Notes: a model not told the origin generated them from the letters alone. 64,000 nucleotides of DNA from Pseudomonadota bacterium (GCA_022360315.1 JAKSDA010000190.1:1-64000), one strand, 5' to 3'; counted from the stretch's first letter, positions 9,672-19,461 are shown. Translations and numbers: made by a program.

Positions 9672-10610
9672 TTAGCCCAGGGAGTCGAGCAGGGCCTGGC
9701 GATCGGCTAAAAGCGGTGCGACAAGGTGCAGACGAGCACCGCTGATCGGGTGTGCGAGCGCAATGCTGCGGGCGTGGAGAAAGTGTCCCGCAATGGGCAG
9801 AGGCGCGCTGGGCCCCCGATACAGGACATCGTCCACGATGGGCAGGCCAGCCTGGGCCAGGTGAACTCGCACTTGATGTCTGCGCCCGGTGTGAGTGATG
9901 CAGGCCAGCAAGGTGTAACCGGCCAGATGACGAGCCGGGCGCCAGCGAGTCCACGCGGACTGAGTGCGCGCTCCGGCACGGGCCAGCACGGTCATGCGTT
10001 TGCCGGCACTGGTCAGCGGCAGGTCACAGGTGGTCGCGCGCACTGCAGTTGTCCCGACCAGGGCCCAGTACATCTTGATCGCCTGGCCGCGGCTGAATGA
10101 CTGGCGCAAAACGCGCCACGCCTCGGCGTGACGCGCCGCCACGAGGATTCCCGAAGTCCCGATATCCAGACGGTTTACGAGTCCAGCTTCTCGGGCATCG
10201 CCGGCCGTACTCGCGCATTCGGGGTAACGGGCGACCAGAGCATGGGCCACGGTGTTGCGCTCTTCCGGTCGCAGCGGGTGACACGGTAGGCCGCCGGGTT
10301 TGTTCACCGCGACCACATCTCGGTCTTCGTAGAGCACTGTCAGATCGAGGTCGTAGTTGGGCGGCGGAACAGCTGCGCGATGATCGCGCGGTGCCTCGAG
10401 CACGACCATTTCACTGCCCGAGGCGACTGGTTCGCCCTTTTTGGCCCGACGCCCGTCGATGTGGACTGCGCCGCGGCGGAACAGCTCGGCTACCCTGCGC
10501 CGGCCTATGCCGGGAAAACGCGCTTTCACGACCTGGTCGGCCCGCCCGGCCTCGCCCGGGGATACCCGGAAACGCGCCGCTGGTTCATCGGATCGAATAG
10601 TCGGCCTCAC
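9672..10610 (-). CDS. RluA-family pseudouridine synthase
   Basis: Isomerises uridine to pseudouridine in RNA (probably rRNA or tRNA). An N-terminal S4-like RNA-binding segment (FPGIGRRRVAELFRRGAVHIDG) is followed by the catalytic domain: DRDVVAVNKPGGLPCHP, then LVNRLDIGTSGILVAARH holding the catalytic aspartate (family motif HRLDxxTSG, here N instead of H), and RQSFSRGQAIKMYWALV. TGRRHQVRVHL and GLPIVDDVLY complete the RluA pattern. At 312 residues it is normal in length. It begins 4 bp inside the end of moeA (ATGA), so the pair is cotranscribed, though with no obvious functional link. The exact target base cannot be assigned. Confidence 0.9.
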   Translation of the reverse strand: MRPTIRSDEPAARFRVSPGEAGRADQVVKARFPGIGRRRVAELFRRGAVHIDGRRAKKGEPVASGSEMVVLEAPRDHRAAVPPPNYDLDLTVLYEDRDVVAVNKPGGLPCHPLRPEERNTVAHALVARYPECASTAGDAREAGLVNRLDIGTSGILVAARHAEAWRVLRQSFSRGQAIKMYWALVGTTAVRATTCDLPLTSAGKRMTVLARAGARTQSAWTRWRPARHLAGYTLLACITHTGRRHQVRVHLAQAGLPIVDDVLYRGPSAPLPIAGHFLHARSIALAHPISGARLHLVAPLLADRQALLDSLG

Positions 10611-11800
10611 ACCGAGCGCAAAAGGATAGCCGAAACCCGTGTACCATCGACTACCTCGGTTTCATCCCGACCGATCTCGACCAGGGCGTCGACATCGACC
10701 ATGGAGCTCAGCATGCCCGAGCCCTGCTTGGTCAACGGCTCGGCGAGCACTGCGTCACGGTGGCGGACCAGTCGGGCGCGCAGGTAATGCGCCCGGCCCG
10801 GGCTTTTTTTGTAGGTCTGGCCGAGCACGACCTCGATGCGCGGGCGATCGATGGTTGCGGCGCCCTGCATAGCGAGAAGAGCGGGTCTGACAAAGAGCTC
10901 GAACACCACCATGGACGACACCGGATTGCCCGGCAGCCCAAAGACAGGCACACCGCGATCGGTTACTCCGAAGGCCAGAGGCTTGCCCGGTTTCATGGCC
11001 ACTTTCCAGAAGTCCATGGCCACACCGGCCCGGTCAAATGCGGCTTTTACATGGTCGAACTCGCCCACCGAAACGCCGCCCGAGGTCACCAACACATCGG
11101 CCGAAAGCGCCTGGCCCAGCATGGAAACAAGGATCTCGCGATCGTCGGGCGCAATGCCGCACAAAATGGGTTCGCCGCCAGCTTCGCGGATTTGCGCCCC
11201 CAGTGCGTAGGCGTTCGAGTTGACGATCTGGCCCGGTCGCGGCGTCACATCGACACCGACCAGTTCGTCACCAGTGGACATGACCGCGACTCGCGGCCGT
11301 TTGCCCACTGGCACTGTGGCATGGCCGAGCGCGGCCAGAAGACCGATCTCGCCCGGGCCGAGCTGCGTGCCAGTGGCGAGAACCCTCTCTCCACTGGCCA
11401 CATCCTCGCCGGCATGGCGGATGTTTTGTCCCGGCTGGGCTGGATTTGCCAGCTCGGCCCGGTCGCCGCGGTCGTCGACTTCTTCGCGGATCACCACTGC
11501 ATCGGCGCCGGACGGTACGGGAGCCCCGGTCATGATGCGCCACACAGTGCCTGGCTCGAGCCCGGCTCCCGGGGCATCCCCGGCGGCAATGGTCCCGGCC
11601 ACTGGCAATGTCGCGGGCAGGTCGGCAGCGCGCACGGCAAACCCGTCCATGGCCGAGTTGTCATGGGGTGGCAAGTTTCGTCCGGCCACCACGTCGCTGG
11701 CCAGGAATCGTCCCGCAGTATTATCGATGGTTGCGAGTTCGGCTCCAAGTGGCCGTACAGCCGCTCGAATACGCTGAGTTGCCTGATTGACGCTGAGCAT
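10607..11800 (-). CDS. moeA: Molybdopterin molybdenumtransferase MoeA
   Basis: Inserts molybdate into adenylated molybdopterin in the last steps of molybdenum cofactor synthesis. The 397-residue protein shows the full MoeA pattern: NLPPHDNSAMDGFAVRAADL near the N-terminus, MTGAPVPSGADAVVIREE, RVAVMSTGDELV, IVNSNAYALGAQIREAGGEP, LVTSGGVSVGEFDHVK and KPGKPLAFGV...VFGLPGNPVSSMV, plus a C-terminal domain IV. I prefer the ATG at 11800 (MLSVNQATQRI) because the family domain starts there. No other molybdenum cofactor gene is nearby. It reads divergently from the HEAT-repeat gene and overlaps the pseudouridine synthase gene. Confidence 0.93.
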   Translation of the reverse strand: MLSVNQATQRIRAAVRPLGAELATIDNTAGRFLASDVVAGRNLPPHDNSAMDGFAVRAADLPATLPVAGTIAAGDAPGAGLEPGTVWRIMTGAPVPSGADAVVIREEVDDRGDRAELANPAQPGQNIRHAGEDVASGERVLATGTQLGPGEIGLLAALGHATVPVGKRPRVAVMSTGDELVGVDVTPRPGQIVNSNAYALGAQIREAGGEPILCGIAPDDREILVSMLGQALSADVLVTSGGVSVGEFDHVKAAFDRAGVAMDFWKVAMKPGKPLAFGVTDRGVPVFGLPGNPVSSMVVFELFVRPALLAMQGAATIDRPRIEVVLGQTYKKSPGRAHYLRARLVRHRDAVLAEPLTKQGSGMLSSMVDVDALVEIGRDETEVVDGTRVSAILLRSV

Positions 11801-11952
11801 GATCGGCGGCCAGTGTAACGCTTTTGCCACGCGGTGCGATGGTGGCTGGGGAACTCACTGTGGCACGGCTGCCGAAACTCCCTGTCGTGAGTTCTCCATT
11901 ACTTCGGCTGGCAATCCGGCGGCTGCGGATGGTAAACGTGGGGGTTGCCGCC

Positions 11953-14900
11953 ATGCCCAACGATCCGAACGATCCGACCACGCCCACGAGACCTACGTTA
12001 CCCGCAAAGCGACGATCGGTTCCAGCCGCGGAAACCGAGGACAAAGAAGCGCAGGCCCGCGCTCCAAAGCCCCGCCCAGGCACAGCCAGAGAAAGCAGAA
12101 CCAGAGAAAGCAGAACCAGAGAAAGCAGAACCAGAGAAACCACAGCTTCAGAAACCCGGCCCAGGGTGGCCAGGCGGCGAGATGTAGGCGTCAGGATCGG
12201 TGATCCGGGGGTCGGGATCGGCGATCCGGGAGCCAGGATCGGTGATTCGGCGGCTGGGATTGACGAGGCCGAGACCAGGCCGGACGATCCGGCAGACCCG
12301 CGGGGCGATTCGGCCAGGCGTCCTGGCCGCAGACTGCCGCCCCGGCGGCCCAAGTCGGTCCCACCCGAGGCGGAATTGCCTGCGTTCGACGAACGCCGCC
12401 TGCACTACGATGAACTCGCTGCTCATGCCGGGTTCCTCGAGGTTTCCGAACTCGACGACATGGTGCGCGATGGCCGGGCCAATGTCCGGGCCAATGCTGC
12501 GCTCGGCTTTGCCGCAATCGGCCAGGCTTCGCCTCACCTGGCCTCGCTCTTGCGCGACAGCGAGACCCGTGTGGCCACTGCTGCGGCCGAGGCCATCGCC
12601 CGGCTGGGGTCGAACATTCGAGGCCTCATTGCGCCGATCACTCAGGCACTCGACGGCACCCAGCCCGAGATTACCGACCGGGTCCTCGCCGTCTTTTCCG
12701 ACCTGATCGGCACGGCCGACCACGAGCTGATCGCCGCGCTCGACGTCAACCACGAACTGGCACAAAAAACTATCGTCGCCGCCTGCGCCCGGGCCGGCCA
12801 GGCGGGTGTCGGTCTCCTGGTCGAGGCGGCTGGGCACGAGCGCAGCCGAATTCGAATCAACGCGGTGTACGGATTGGCCAGCACGGGCAAAGCCGACCGC
12901 GACCCCGCAGTCGAGGTATTGACCCGGCTGGAGGAAGGCGATCCGGTGCCCGATGTCAGAACCTCGGCGAAGAAGGCCATACTGGCCATTATTGCGCCAG
13001 AAGAGGACGAGATCGTCGATGCCATTCCCAAGGACATCCCCGACTTCGAGGAGCGCCGGCTGGCGGTCAGCGAGCTCATCGAGTACTCGGACAACATCGA
13101 TGTCGATGCGATGATCGGAGCGCTGCAAGATGGTCGAAAACACGTGCGCATCAATGTGGCCCGCGCTCTCGGCGTCAAGGGCGACGAGGCGAGCCACGCG
13201 GCCAGGTCAATGGCCCTGCTTCTGCGCGACAGCGTGAGTCAGGTTCGGCGTGAAGTGGCGACCGCGCTGGGCAAGCTCGGTGCCGGCACAGTGGACGCGG
13301 CCGACGAGCTGGTCGCTGCTCTCGGTGACGCTGAGGAAGACGTGGCCGAGGCGGCAGCCGAAACTCTGGCCCCGCTGGGCGATCGTGTGCTCGACGCATT
13401 GGTCGGCGGACTGCAAACCGGCGACGAAGAGCACGGTCGCCGCGTGGTAGAACTGATCAACGAGTTGCCGGAAGCAGCCGATGTCTTGACCAATGCATTT
13501 TCGAGTCCGGCGGTCAACGTACAGGTCAATGCAGCTCTCGGCCTGGGGCTGCTCGGCCCGGGTCGGGTCGGGCCAGGCCTGCGTCCGCTGCTGGACGCGC
13601 GTACTGGCGGAGATGTGCGAACCCGCGAGGCCGTGCGCAGAGCGCTCGACATGCTCGACCTGTCGTCAAACACCGGGCCTGCGCCGGTGGCAATCGCCGG
13701 CTTTGAGGGCGAATATCTCGCTGCCGACGCGTTTTCCGGGTCGCGCGATGCACTCGTGATAGACGATCTGATCGCCTATCTTCAGGACGGCCGCGACGTG
13801 GTGCGCAGCAATGCTGCCACGGCTTTGGGAGTACTCGGCGAGTCAGCGGCGTCGGCGGCGAGACCGCTGGGAGTTCTTTTGCGCGACGATTCGGCCCGGG
13901 TTCGCCTTGCTGCGGCCAACGCTCTGGACCAGCTCGGCGACCTCGCCGTCCGCGAGACCGCCGATGATCTGGTCGGCGCGCTGGGCGACTCGGATGCGCG
14001 GGTTGCCGCGGCCTGCGCAACGGTTCTCGAAGCCCGCAAAACACGCATGCTCGGCGCCCTCTTGCGCGGTTTGGAGACAGACGACGAGACCCATGCCCGC
14101 CGCATTGTCGAGCTGATCAATCTGTTTCCCGACGCCTCGGACATCTTGTGCGACGCATTCGACCTCCCAGCGGTCAACGTACAGGTCAATGCTGCGGTGG
14201 GGCTGGGTATGCTGGGCCAGGACCGGGTCGGACCGGGACGCAAAGCTCTGGAGGGGGCGCGCACCGGTGGTCATGCGCGGACCCGCGAGGCCGTGCGCAA
14301 GGCTCTCGAGATGCTCGACGGCCCCGGCCAAAGCGGACCAGCTCCTATCGAGGTCGACGGTTTTGACAGCCGGTTTTTGGGCCCGGAGGCATTTGACGAT
14401 GTCGCTGCGACACTCGACCTCGACGACCTGAAAGCCTATCTGCGCGACGGCCGGGCTGTGGTGCGGTGCAACGCTGCCGCGGCGCTGGGCGCGCTCGGTT
14501 CGACCGCCGCATCGGCAGCGCGACCGCTCGGCGTGCTTTTGCGCGACGACGAAAGCCGAGTGCGCTTGCAGGCGGCCCATTCCCTGGACAAGCTCGGCGA
14601 CGGCGCAGTACGCGAAACTGCCGACCACCTGGTCGGCGCTCTCGGCGACCCGGATGACGAGGTCGCCAGGGCGTGCTCGGCGGTGTTGCAAGCACGTGGA
14701 GCCAGAGTCCTGGGCGCCCTGGTGCGCGGCCTGGAAACCGACCACAAGATCCGGGCCCGCCGCATTCTCGAATTGATCAACCGGCTTCCCGATGCCGCCG
14801 AAATTCTGTGTGATGCATTCGAGAGCCCGGCCGAAAACGTCCAGGTCAACGCCGCCATCGGCCTGGGCATGCTCGGCCCCAAGCGGGCGGGCAGAACCGG

Positions 14901-14994
14901 CCGCAAAGCTCTGGAAGGCGCGCGCACCGGCGGTTATGCGCGCACCCGCGAAGCTGTATTCGAAGCCCTTGCCATGCTCGACGGCCAGAAGTAA
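11953..14994 (+). CDS. Large HEAT-repeat protein with tandemly duplicated modules
   Basis: Protein of about 1013 residues. The N-terminal ~140 residues are low-complexity, Arg/Asp/Pro-rich and contain two sets of short repeats (RESRT three times, then GIGDPG-like units). The remainder is HEAT or PBS-lyase-type helical repeats arranged in four modules of about 215 residues, starting near 12385, 13050, 13690 and 14345. Modules share landmarks: DDLIAYLQDGRDVVRSNAA, RPLGVLLRDD, NVQVNAA-GLGxLG, and RTGG...TREAVR-ALEMLD, with short stretches identical at DNA level between modules. Such solenoids act as scaffolds; no catalytic motif is seen. The start is uncertain (ATG at 11824 or 11929 also in frame); 11953 has a G-rich stretch upstream. 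Confidence 0.8.
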   Translation: MPNDPNDPTTPTRPTLPAKRRSVPAAETEDKEAQARAPKPRPGTARESRTRESRTRESRTRETTASETRPRVARRRDVGVRIGDPGVGIGDPGARIGDSAAGIDEAETRPDDPADPRGDSARRPGRRLPPRRPKSVPPEAELPAFDERRLHYDELAAHAGFLEVSELDDMVRDGRANVRANAALGFAAIGQASPHLASLLRDSETRVATAAAEAIARLGSNIRGLIAPITQALDGTQPEITDRVLAVFSDLIGTADHELIAALDVNHELAQKTIVAACARAGQAGVGLLVEAAGHERSRIRINAVYGLASTGKADRDPAVEVLTRLEEGDPVPDVRTSAKKAILAIIAPEEDEIVDAIPKDIPDFEERRLAVSELIEYSDNIDVDAMIGALQDGRKHVRINVARALGVKGDEASHAARSMALLLRDSVSQVRREVATALGKLGAGTVDAADELVAALGDAEEDVAEAAAETLAPLGDRVLDALVGGLQTGDEEHGRRVVELINELPEAADVLTNAFSSPAVNVQVNAALGLGLLGPGRVGPGLRPLLDARTGGDVRTREAVRRALDMLDLSSNTGPAPVAIAGFEGEYLAADAFSGSRDALVIDDLIAYLQDGRDVVRSNAATALGVLGESAASAARPLGVLLRDDSARVRLAAANALDQLGDLAVRETADDLVGALGDSDARVAAACATVLEARKTRMLGALLRGLETDDETHARRIVELINLFPDASDILCDAFDLPAVNVQVNAAVGLGMLGQDRVGPGRKALEGARTGGHARTREAVRKALEMLDGPGQSGPAPIEVDGFDSRFLGPEAFDDVAATLDLDDLKAYLRDGRAVVRCNAAAALGALGSTAASAARPLGVLLRDDESRVRLQAAHSLDKLGDGAVRETADHLVGALGDPDDEVARACSAVLQARGARVLGALVRGLETDHKIRARRILELINRLPDAAEILCDAFESPAENVQVNAAIGLGMLGPKRAGRTGRKALEGARTGGYARTREAVFEALAMLDGQK
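12088..12132 (+). repeat. 15-bp tandem repeat inside HEAT gene
   Basis: Three exact copies of agagaaagcagaacc lie head to tail, followed by a partial fourth. They are in frame and encode repeated RESRT pentapeptides in the disordered N-terminal region. A second degenerate repeat with core atcggtgatccggg follows at about 12193-12250. Both are likely slippage-prone. Confidence 0.85.
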
Positions 14995-15124
14995 GCCCAG
15001 TCGAGGTCCCTGCCAAGACGTGAATTTTGTGGCGGGTAGTCGTACGCGTTTTGCGCATATGCAGGTCTCGGGTTGATTGTATCTGCGAGCTATAACTGCG
15101 ATTTATTGACAGCAGCCATGGAAC

Positions 15125-17563
15125 ATGAGTACGTTTCATGATGAGGTTCATGCCTTGCCGAGCAAGCCGAAGAACGAGCGCGCTCCAACAGATGCCAAGG
15201 ACGAGGATGCGGCGCGATTCACCGTGGACACTCATCTGTTTCGTGAACTCGGAGAGCTCTTGGTGGGACGTGACTCAACAGCGTTGGTCGAGCTGATCAA
15301 GAATGCGTACGACGCTGATGCCACGTCTGTCACGGTCTATGCGGAACGTCTCGACGATCCAGAGCACGGAATCATCATCATCCGCGATGACGGACTCGGT
15401 ATGACCGGGCGACAGTTTCGCAAGGGCTTTTTGCGAATCGCCTCGCGGTTAAAAGAGGAAGGTGCTCGACACTCGGCGCGATTCCGCCGCCGATTCACCG
15501 GGGCCAAGGGGATCGGCCGGCTGGCCGCCCACAAGTTGGCTCGACATCTCAAAGTAGAGTCGGTGGCGGCAAAGCCTCCGCGTTTTGCACCGATCGAGTC
15601 GGTTACTGCCGAGATCGACTGGGATGGCATTGAGAAGCTCGCGACGTTAGATGATATTGGCGAGGACCAGGTATCGTTTTCCCGCAGAAAACCCAATAAG
15701 GCGAGTCGCCACGGTACGGTCATCACGTTGAGTCGATTGCGCCGCCACTGGACCGAACGTGAGCGGCTGCTTTTTGCGCTCGAGGCGCAGAGTAGTCGGA
15801 CGCCGTCGCTTTTGATCGAGCCATTGCCGAAATCTCTGATTTCCAAGCCGCTGCTTTTTGCCACACCGCTGATACGGAGCATACCGAGCGGTAAGGACTC
15901 TGACCGACAATCTGCCCCGGGCGAAAGTGATCCGGGATGGACATTAGAGCTCGAAGGAGACTTCGAGGTCGGCGAAGAATACTGGAAAGTCGTTGCCGAA
16001 ACCACGGACTGGATCCTGGAGATCGACGCGTCCACCGGCGACGATGTCCACTATGCCATCGCGCCGAGCAAATCGTTCCGCAAGCAGGTCCCCGAGGCGG
16101 TGCGATTGCCGGCGGAGTATCCGCACAGCGACGGTATGCCGAAATTTCAAGCCCGAATACTGTGCCGCCTCGGTGCCCTGCGAGGACATGCAGCAAACAC
16201 CACTCGATGGGCATCGCGAGCGACTGGAGTCCATGTGTACATGGAGGGATTCCGCGTATTGCCCTACGGCGAAACCGGCAATGACTGGTTGTCTCTCAAT
16301 CGAGATTATGCCCAGCGTTTTCGCGGCATGGATAAGGATATCACCGACCTCGCCGCCCAGCTCTTTGACGGCGAAGTCTACGACAGTCGAGACGAAGTGT
16401 TGAGAGGGTTGCCGAGCCGCAACTATACGGGCGGGGTATTTTTCACCCAGGATGGGGCTTCTACGCTACAGATGCTGGTCAACCGTGAGGGCTTCTTGCC
16501 GGACGAGGCCTTTGCGTCTGTGGTCGACGCGGTTCGTCGCGGGCTCTATCTGCTGACTCGCCACCGCGGCGCGGTCGAGCTCCTCGCCGATAGGCGAAAG
16601 CGCCGGCAAGCAGAGGGGAAGCTGGGGTCGATTGCTCGTGCGGCCGACTCTACAGTGGTGCCGGCGACCAGGCAAATCGCCGAGATACGAGCGTATACCG
16701 ACACTTTGATGGCAGAAGCCGAAGAGGCTCTGGGCAGCCAAAACTATCTGCTGGCCAATGAGCGAATTGCCAGTGCGCGAGCCAACCTCGATAGCCAGGA
16801 CATGCCCGAGCGAGAGCTCCGTGACGAACAGGCGATGATTCGCACCCTGGCGTCTCTGGGCACTCAGATGGCCGGCTACGCTCATGAAGTCCACGGGCAA
16901 CTCGCCCTCATACGGACGATCGAAACCACAATAACTGGTCTACGAGACTCTCTTTCAGGCCAATCCTCGACCAGGGACGAACGGCGAGCGGCGAGAAAGC
17001 TCGGTCGAGTGCTGCATACAGTGGAGAATCTCCGCCGGGGACTGGAACGCCAGGCGACGTACCTTACCGATATCGTTTCGGTGGATGCGCGGCGACGGCG
17101 GTCCCGGCAGCGTTTCGATCAGCGTTTCGACGCGGCGTATCAGTTGCTCGCTTACGAGAGCGAGCGCCGTGATATACAGGTGGATAACCGCATACCCGAT
17201 GACTTGAAGTCACCACCCATGTTTCGTGCAGAGCTGATGAGCGTATTCGTGAACCTCTTATCCAACGCGCTCAAGGCAGCGGGGCAAGGAGGTCGAATCC
17301 GCGTCACTGGAGCACGAAAAGGCGATCAAGTCGTCATCAGGGTCGAGAACACCGGTGTTCGTGTCGACCCGGACGATGGCGAAAAGTGGTTCCATCCCTT
17401 CGTATCGACTACCGTCGATGTCCGCCCTCAACTGGGTAAAGGCGTCGGTCTGGGATTGCCGATCACTCGGCGAATTCTCGAATCCTATGGGGCGAGCATT
17501 CGATTTTCGCAACCTACTGCGCGGTATAAAACCTCGGTGGAGATGCGCTTTCCCGGGCAATGA
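15125..17563 (+). CDS. Double-GHKL ATPase (Hsp90/MutL-like plus histidine-kinase-like)
   Basis: Protein of 812 residues. The N-terminal GHKL ATPase fold has an N box with E56, N60 and D64 (ALVELIKNAYDADATSV), a G1 box (IIRDDGLGM) and a G2 box (GAKGIGRLAAHKLA, about residues 126-139). A central region of about 350 residues follows. Near residue 586 AGYAHEVHGQLALIRTIE resembles the histidine phosphoacceptor box of sensor kinases. Residues about 690-810 form a second HATPase: SVFVNLLSNALKAAG, a G1-like VENTGVRVD in which the usual Asp is Asn, and GKGVGLGLPITRRILES. No signal peptide or membrane segment is seen. First gene of a tight plus-strand block; the next gene has a receiver domain, so a phosphorelay is plausible. 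Confidence 0.75.
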   Translation: MSTFHDEVHALPSKPKNERAPTDAKDEDAARFTVDTHLFRELGELLVGRDSTALVELIKNAYDADATSVTVYAERLDDPEHGIIIIRDDGLGMTGRQFRKGFLRIASRLKEEGARHSARFRRRFTGAKGIGRLAAHKLARHLKVESVAAKPPRFAPIESVTAEIDWDGIEKLATLDDIGEDQVSFSRRKPNKASRHGTVITLSRLRRHWTERERLLFALEAQSSRTPSLLIEPLPKSLISKPLLFATPLIRSIPSGKDSDRQSAPGESDPGWTLELEGDFEVGEEYWKVVAETTDWILEIDASTGDDVHYAIAPSKSFRKQVPEAVRLPAEYPHSDGMPKFQARILCRLGALRGHAANTTRWASRATGVHVYMEGFRVLPYGETGNDWLSLNRDYAQRFRGMDKDITDLAAQLFDGEVYDSRDEVLRGLPSRNYTGGVFFTQDGASTLQMLVNREGFLPDEAFASVVDAVRRGLYLLTRHRGAVELLADRRKRRQAEGKLGSIARAADSTVVPATRQIAEIRAYTDTLMAEAEEALGSQNYLLANERIASARANLDSQDMPERELRDEQAMIRTLASLGTQMAGYAHEVHGQLALIRTIETTITGLRDSLSGQSSTRDERRAARKLGRVLHTVENLRRGLERQATYLTDIVSVDARRRRSRQRFDQRFDAAYQLLAYESERRDIQVDNRIPDDLKSPPMFRAELMSVFVNLLSNALKAAGQGGRIRVTGARKGDQVVIRVENTGVRVDPDDGEKWFHPFVSTTVDVRPQLGKGVGLGLPITRRILESYGASIRFSQPTARYKTSVEMRFPGQ

Positions 17564-17581
17564 CCGGCAAAAGGAGTCGCG

Positions 17582-18700
17582 ATGGATGGTACCAACCGCA
17601 CAAAGCCGCTCGTGTTGATCCTCGATGACCGCGATGAGGTACACACTCTGGATGGGGCCGAGGAGCTTTCCGTGCGCGTTCTGTCACCGAATGATCTGGA
17701 CGCTGGCGACCTCGATGAGGCAAAGACCGTCCTGATCGACTTCAATCTGGACGACTGGCAAGAACGGGACAACCTTCCGTACTGCGCCCGTCCCAAGAAC
17801 GGTCTGGCGCTGGCCGCGATCGTTCGAGAGCATCTGCGCGATGCCAGGCTTCCCCCCGCGGCGATCGCACTGATCACCGGACAGATGCAACAGCTGGCCC
17901 CCGGATACAGTCACCCGCGTCCCAATCTGGTCGCTCGCGCCCATGGACTCGAGTGGGCGTTCTACAAGTCTGCCGCGCCCGACGACCTGAAGGCCCGCGT
18001 CACCTCACTCACCAGGGCAGTGGACCGATTGCCCAGGAAATGGCCCTCGCAACTGGAAGGCATCAAGGACGAGATCGATCAGTTCTTGGGGATTCCGGAC
18101 CAGGAGTGGGCGGCACACGCCTGGGCGAGTCTCGAAGAGTGCCGTCCTCCGCTCCACGAGCTCCGCAACTGGACCGATGGCATGGCGCTGATCCGCTGGC
18201 TTCTTCACCGTATCCTGCCCTACCCGTGTTTTCTGTGGGGTATGACGAGATTGGCCCTGCGCCTGCACGTACAGCCGAGATGGCTGAAAAACGAACTCGA
18301 GCCAGCTGGCCAGCTCTATGAGGTGTTCGCACCGTACCTCTATCGCGGTGCCTTGCAGGGGTTCGACGGCCCCCGGTGGTGGGGCGCCGGTATCGACGAT
18401 TTGCTGCGCGATCAGCTGAACGACCACAGCAGCTCGCATGGCGCGACACATGAGTGGCTGAAGCAGTACGCGGCTACACCGGTCGCGGCGCTCGATTGCT
18501 TCGCGCCGACCATGATCATCAATGAATACTTCGAGCCCGGCCTGGACATCTACGAGATGGACCAGTGTGTGCAGATCCAGCCGGACGATTGGCCAGCATA
18601 TGCCGATCCGGCGTGGACCACACTCGAACTGGCCAATGAGCACCGAGAGCTCGGGGAGCTGGTGACAAGCGCGCACCGCTATCGACTGGACGAGGAATGA
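17582..18700 (+). CDS. Receiver-domain protein with unknown C-terminal domain
   Basis: 372 residues. The first ~125 look like a divergent response-regulator receiver: acidic pair in LVLILDDRDEVH, candidate phosphoacceptor aspartate in KTVLIDFNLDDW, a hydroxyl residue in IALITGQ, and a conserved-position lysine in WAFYKSAAP. The remaining ~245 residues (WPSQLEGIKDEIDQFLG, then tryptophan-rich segments such as GFDGPRWWGAG) match no DNA-binding or enzyme family that I recognise and could be the effector or adaptor. The ATG at 17582 is preceded by a good AGGAG site and lies 18 bp after the double-GHKL gene, so the two probably form a cytoplasmic signalling pair. Confidence 0.65.
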   Translation: MDGTNRTKPLVLILDDRDEVHTLDGAEELSVRVLSPNDLDAGDLDEAKTVLIDFNLDDWQERDNLPYCARPKNGLALAAIVREHLRDARLPPAAIALITGQMQQLAPGYSHPRPNLVARAHGLEWAFYKSAAPDDLKARVTSLTRAVDRLPRKWPSQLEGIKDEIDQFLGIPDQEWAAHAWASLEECRPPLHELRNWTDGMALIRWLLHRILPYPCFLWGMTRLALRLHVQPRWLKNELEPAGQLYEVFAPYLYRGALQGFDGPRWWGAGIDDLLRDQLNDHSSSHGATHEWLKQYAATPVAALDCFAPTMIINEYFEPGLDIYEMDQCVQIQPDDWPAYADPAWTTLELANEHRELGELVTSAHRYRLDEE

Positions 18701-19461
18701 TGGCCAGGCTGCGCTTCAGCTACAAAGACACTCACGATGAACTCCACGCTCTGAGTCGATTGGTTGCTCGATTTCTGACCCGAGAGTCCTCGGCAATCAT
18801 CGGAGAAGCGACAACCAATCTCGCAGGACAGTCGAGCAAGGCCACCGACCGGGCATGGAAGTGGGAGATCAAAATCGAGCGACCGTTGCGAACAAAACCC
18901 TCCAAAAGCTACCAGCGAGACGGAAAGGGCGCGCTCAATATACACGCATGCATCTCCTTCAAATGGCCTATACAGAATGTCTGGCTGGGTAAAAAAGCCA
19001 AAAAGAAGCGCGATCCGTATACTCATTTTCAGCTCGCGGGGAGTGCCACGACCCGCATCGAACTGGTCAACGGTGAAGATCCCGTTGCCATGTGGCGCTT
19101 CGAGATCGGTGATGACGCCGCACCCGGATGCCATTTTCACGTTCAGGTGCTTCAGGACGAACGTTACGAGTGCCTTTGCCGCATGTTCCCCAAAGCGCTC
19201 GATGTTCCGCGGCTGCCCACATTTCTCATCACGCCCATGGACGCGATCCAGTTCGTGATAGCCGAGCTCTTTCAGGATGAGTGGCCCGGACATGTCGACA
19301 AGCAACGAGAGGTCGACAGGAACACGTGCCGAAACCAGCAGCTCAGACGGTTTCACAGACTATTCGACTGGCAGCTCAAAGAGATGAAGAAATCGACTCG
19401 CCCACCGTGGACCGTCCTGAAACTCGCCCAACCCGAGCCAGATCTCATCGTCGAGCAATAG
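18697..19461 (+). CDS. Hypothetical protein of the GHKL/receiver block
   Basis: 254 residues with no family that I can name. The sequence is soluble and mixed alpha/beta. Visible landmarks are PGCHFHVQVLQDERYE, with closely spaced Cys and two His, and RLPTFLITPMDAIQFVIAELF followed by DEWPGH, then a basic helical tail. The His cluster might bind metal, but this is a guess. Its ATG overlaps the stop of the receiver gene by 4 bp, so it is translationally coupled to it and likely acts with it. A second ATG 3 bp downstream is an alternative start. Confidence 0.6.
   Translation: MMARLRFSYKDTHDELHALSRLVARFLTRESSAIIGEATTNLAGQSSKATDRAWKWEIKIERPLRTKPSKSYQRDGKGALNIHACISFKWPIQNVWLGKKAKKKRDPYTHFQLAGSATTRIELVNGEDPVAMWRFEIGDDAAPGCHFHVQVLQDERYECLCRMFPKALDVPRLPTFLITPMDAIQFVIAELFQDEWPGHVDKQREVDRNTCRNQQLRRFHRLFDWQLKEMKKSTRPPWTVLKLAQPEPDLIVEQ

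Noticed and set aside
12148..13197. Long minus-strand frame opposite the HEAT gene
   Set aside because: Composition and motifs favour the plus-strand HEAT repeats; the minus frame has no family resemblance and is the usual shadow of G+C-rich coding DNA.
18005..18676. Minus-strand frame opposite the receiver-domain gene
   Set aside because: No recognisable domain; the plus strand has coherent gene overlaps and a good ribosome-binding site.
15125..18700. Assignment to the Detocs defence system
   Set aside because: Detocs uses a TPR sensor kinase, an intermediate receiver protein and a nucleosidase effector; those domains are not visible here.
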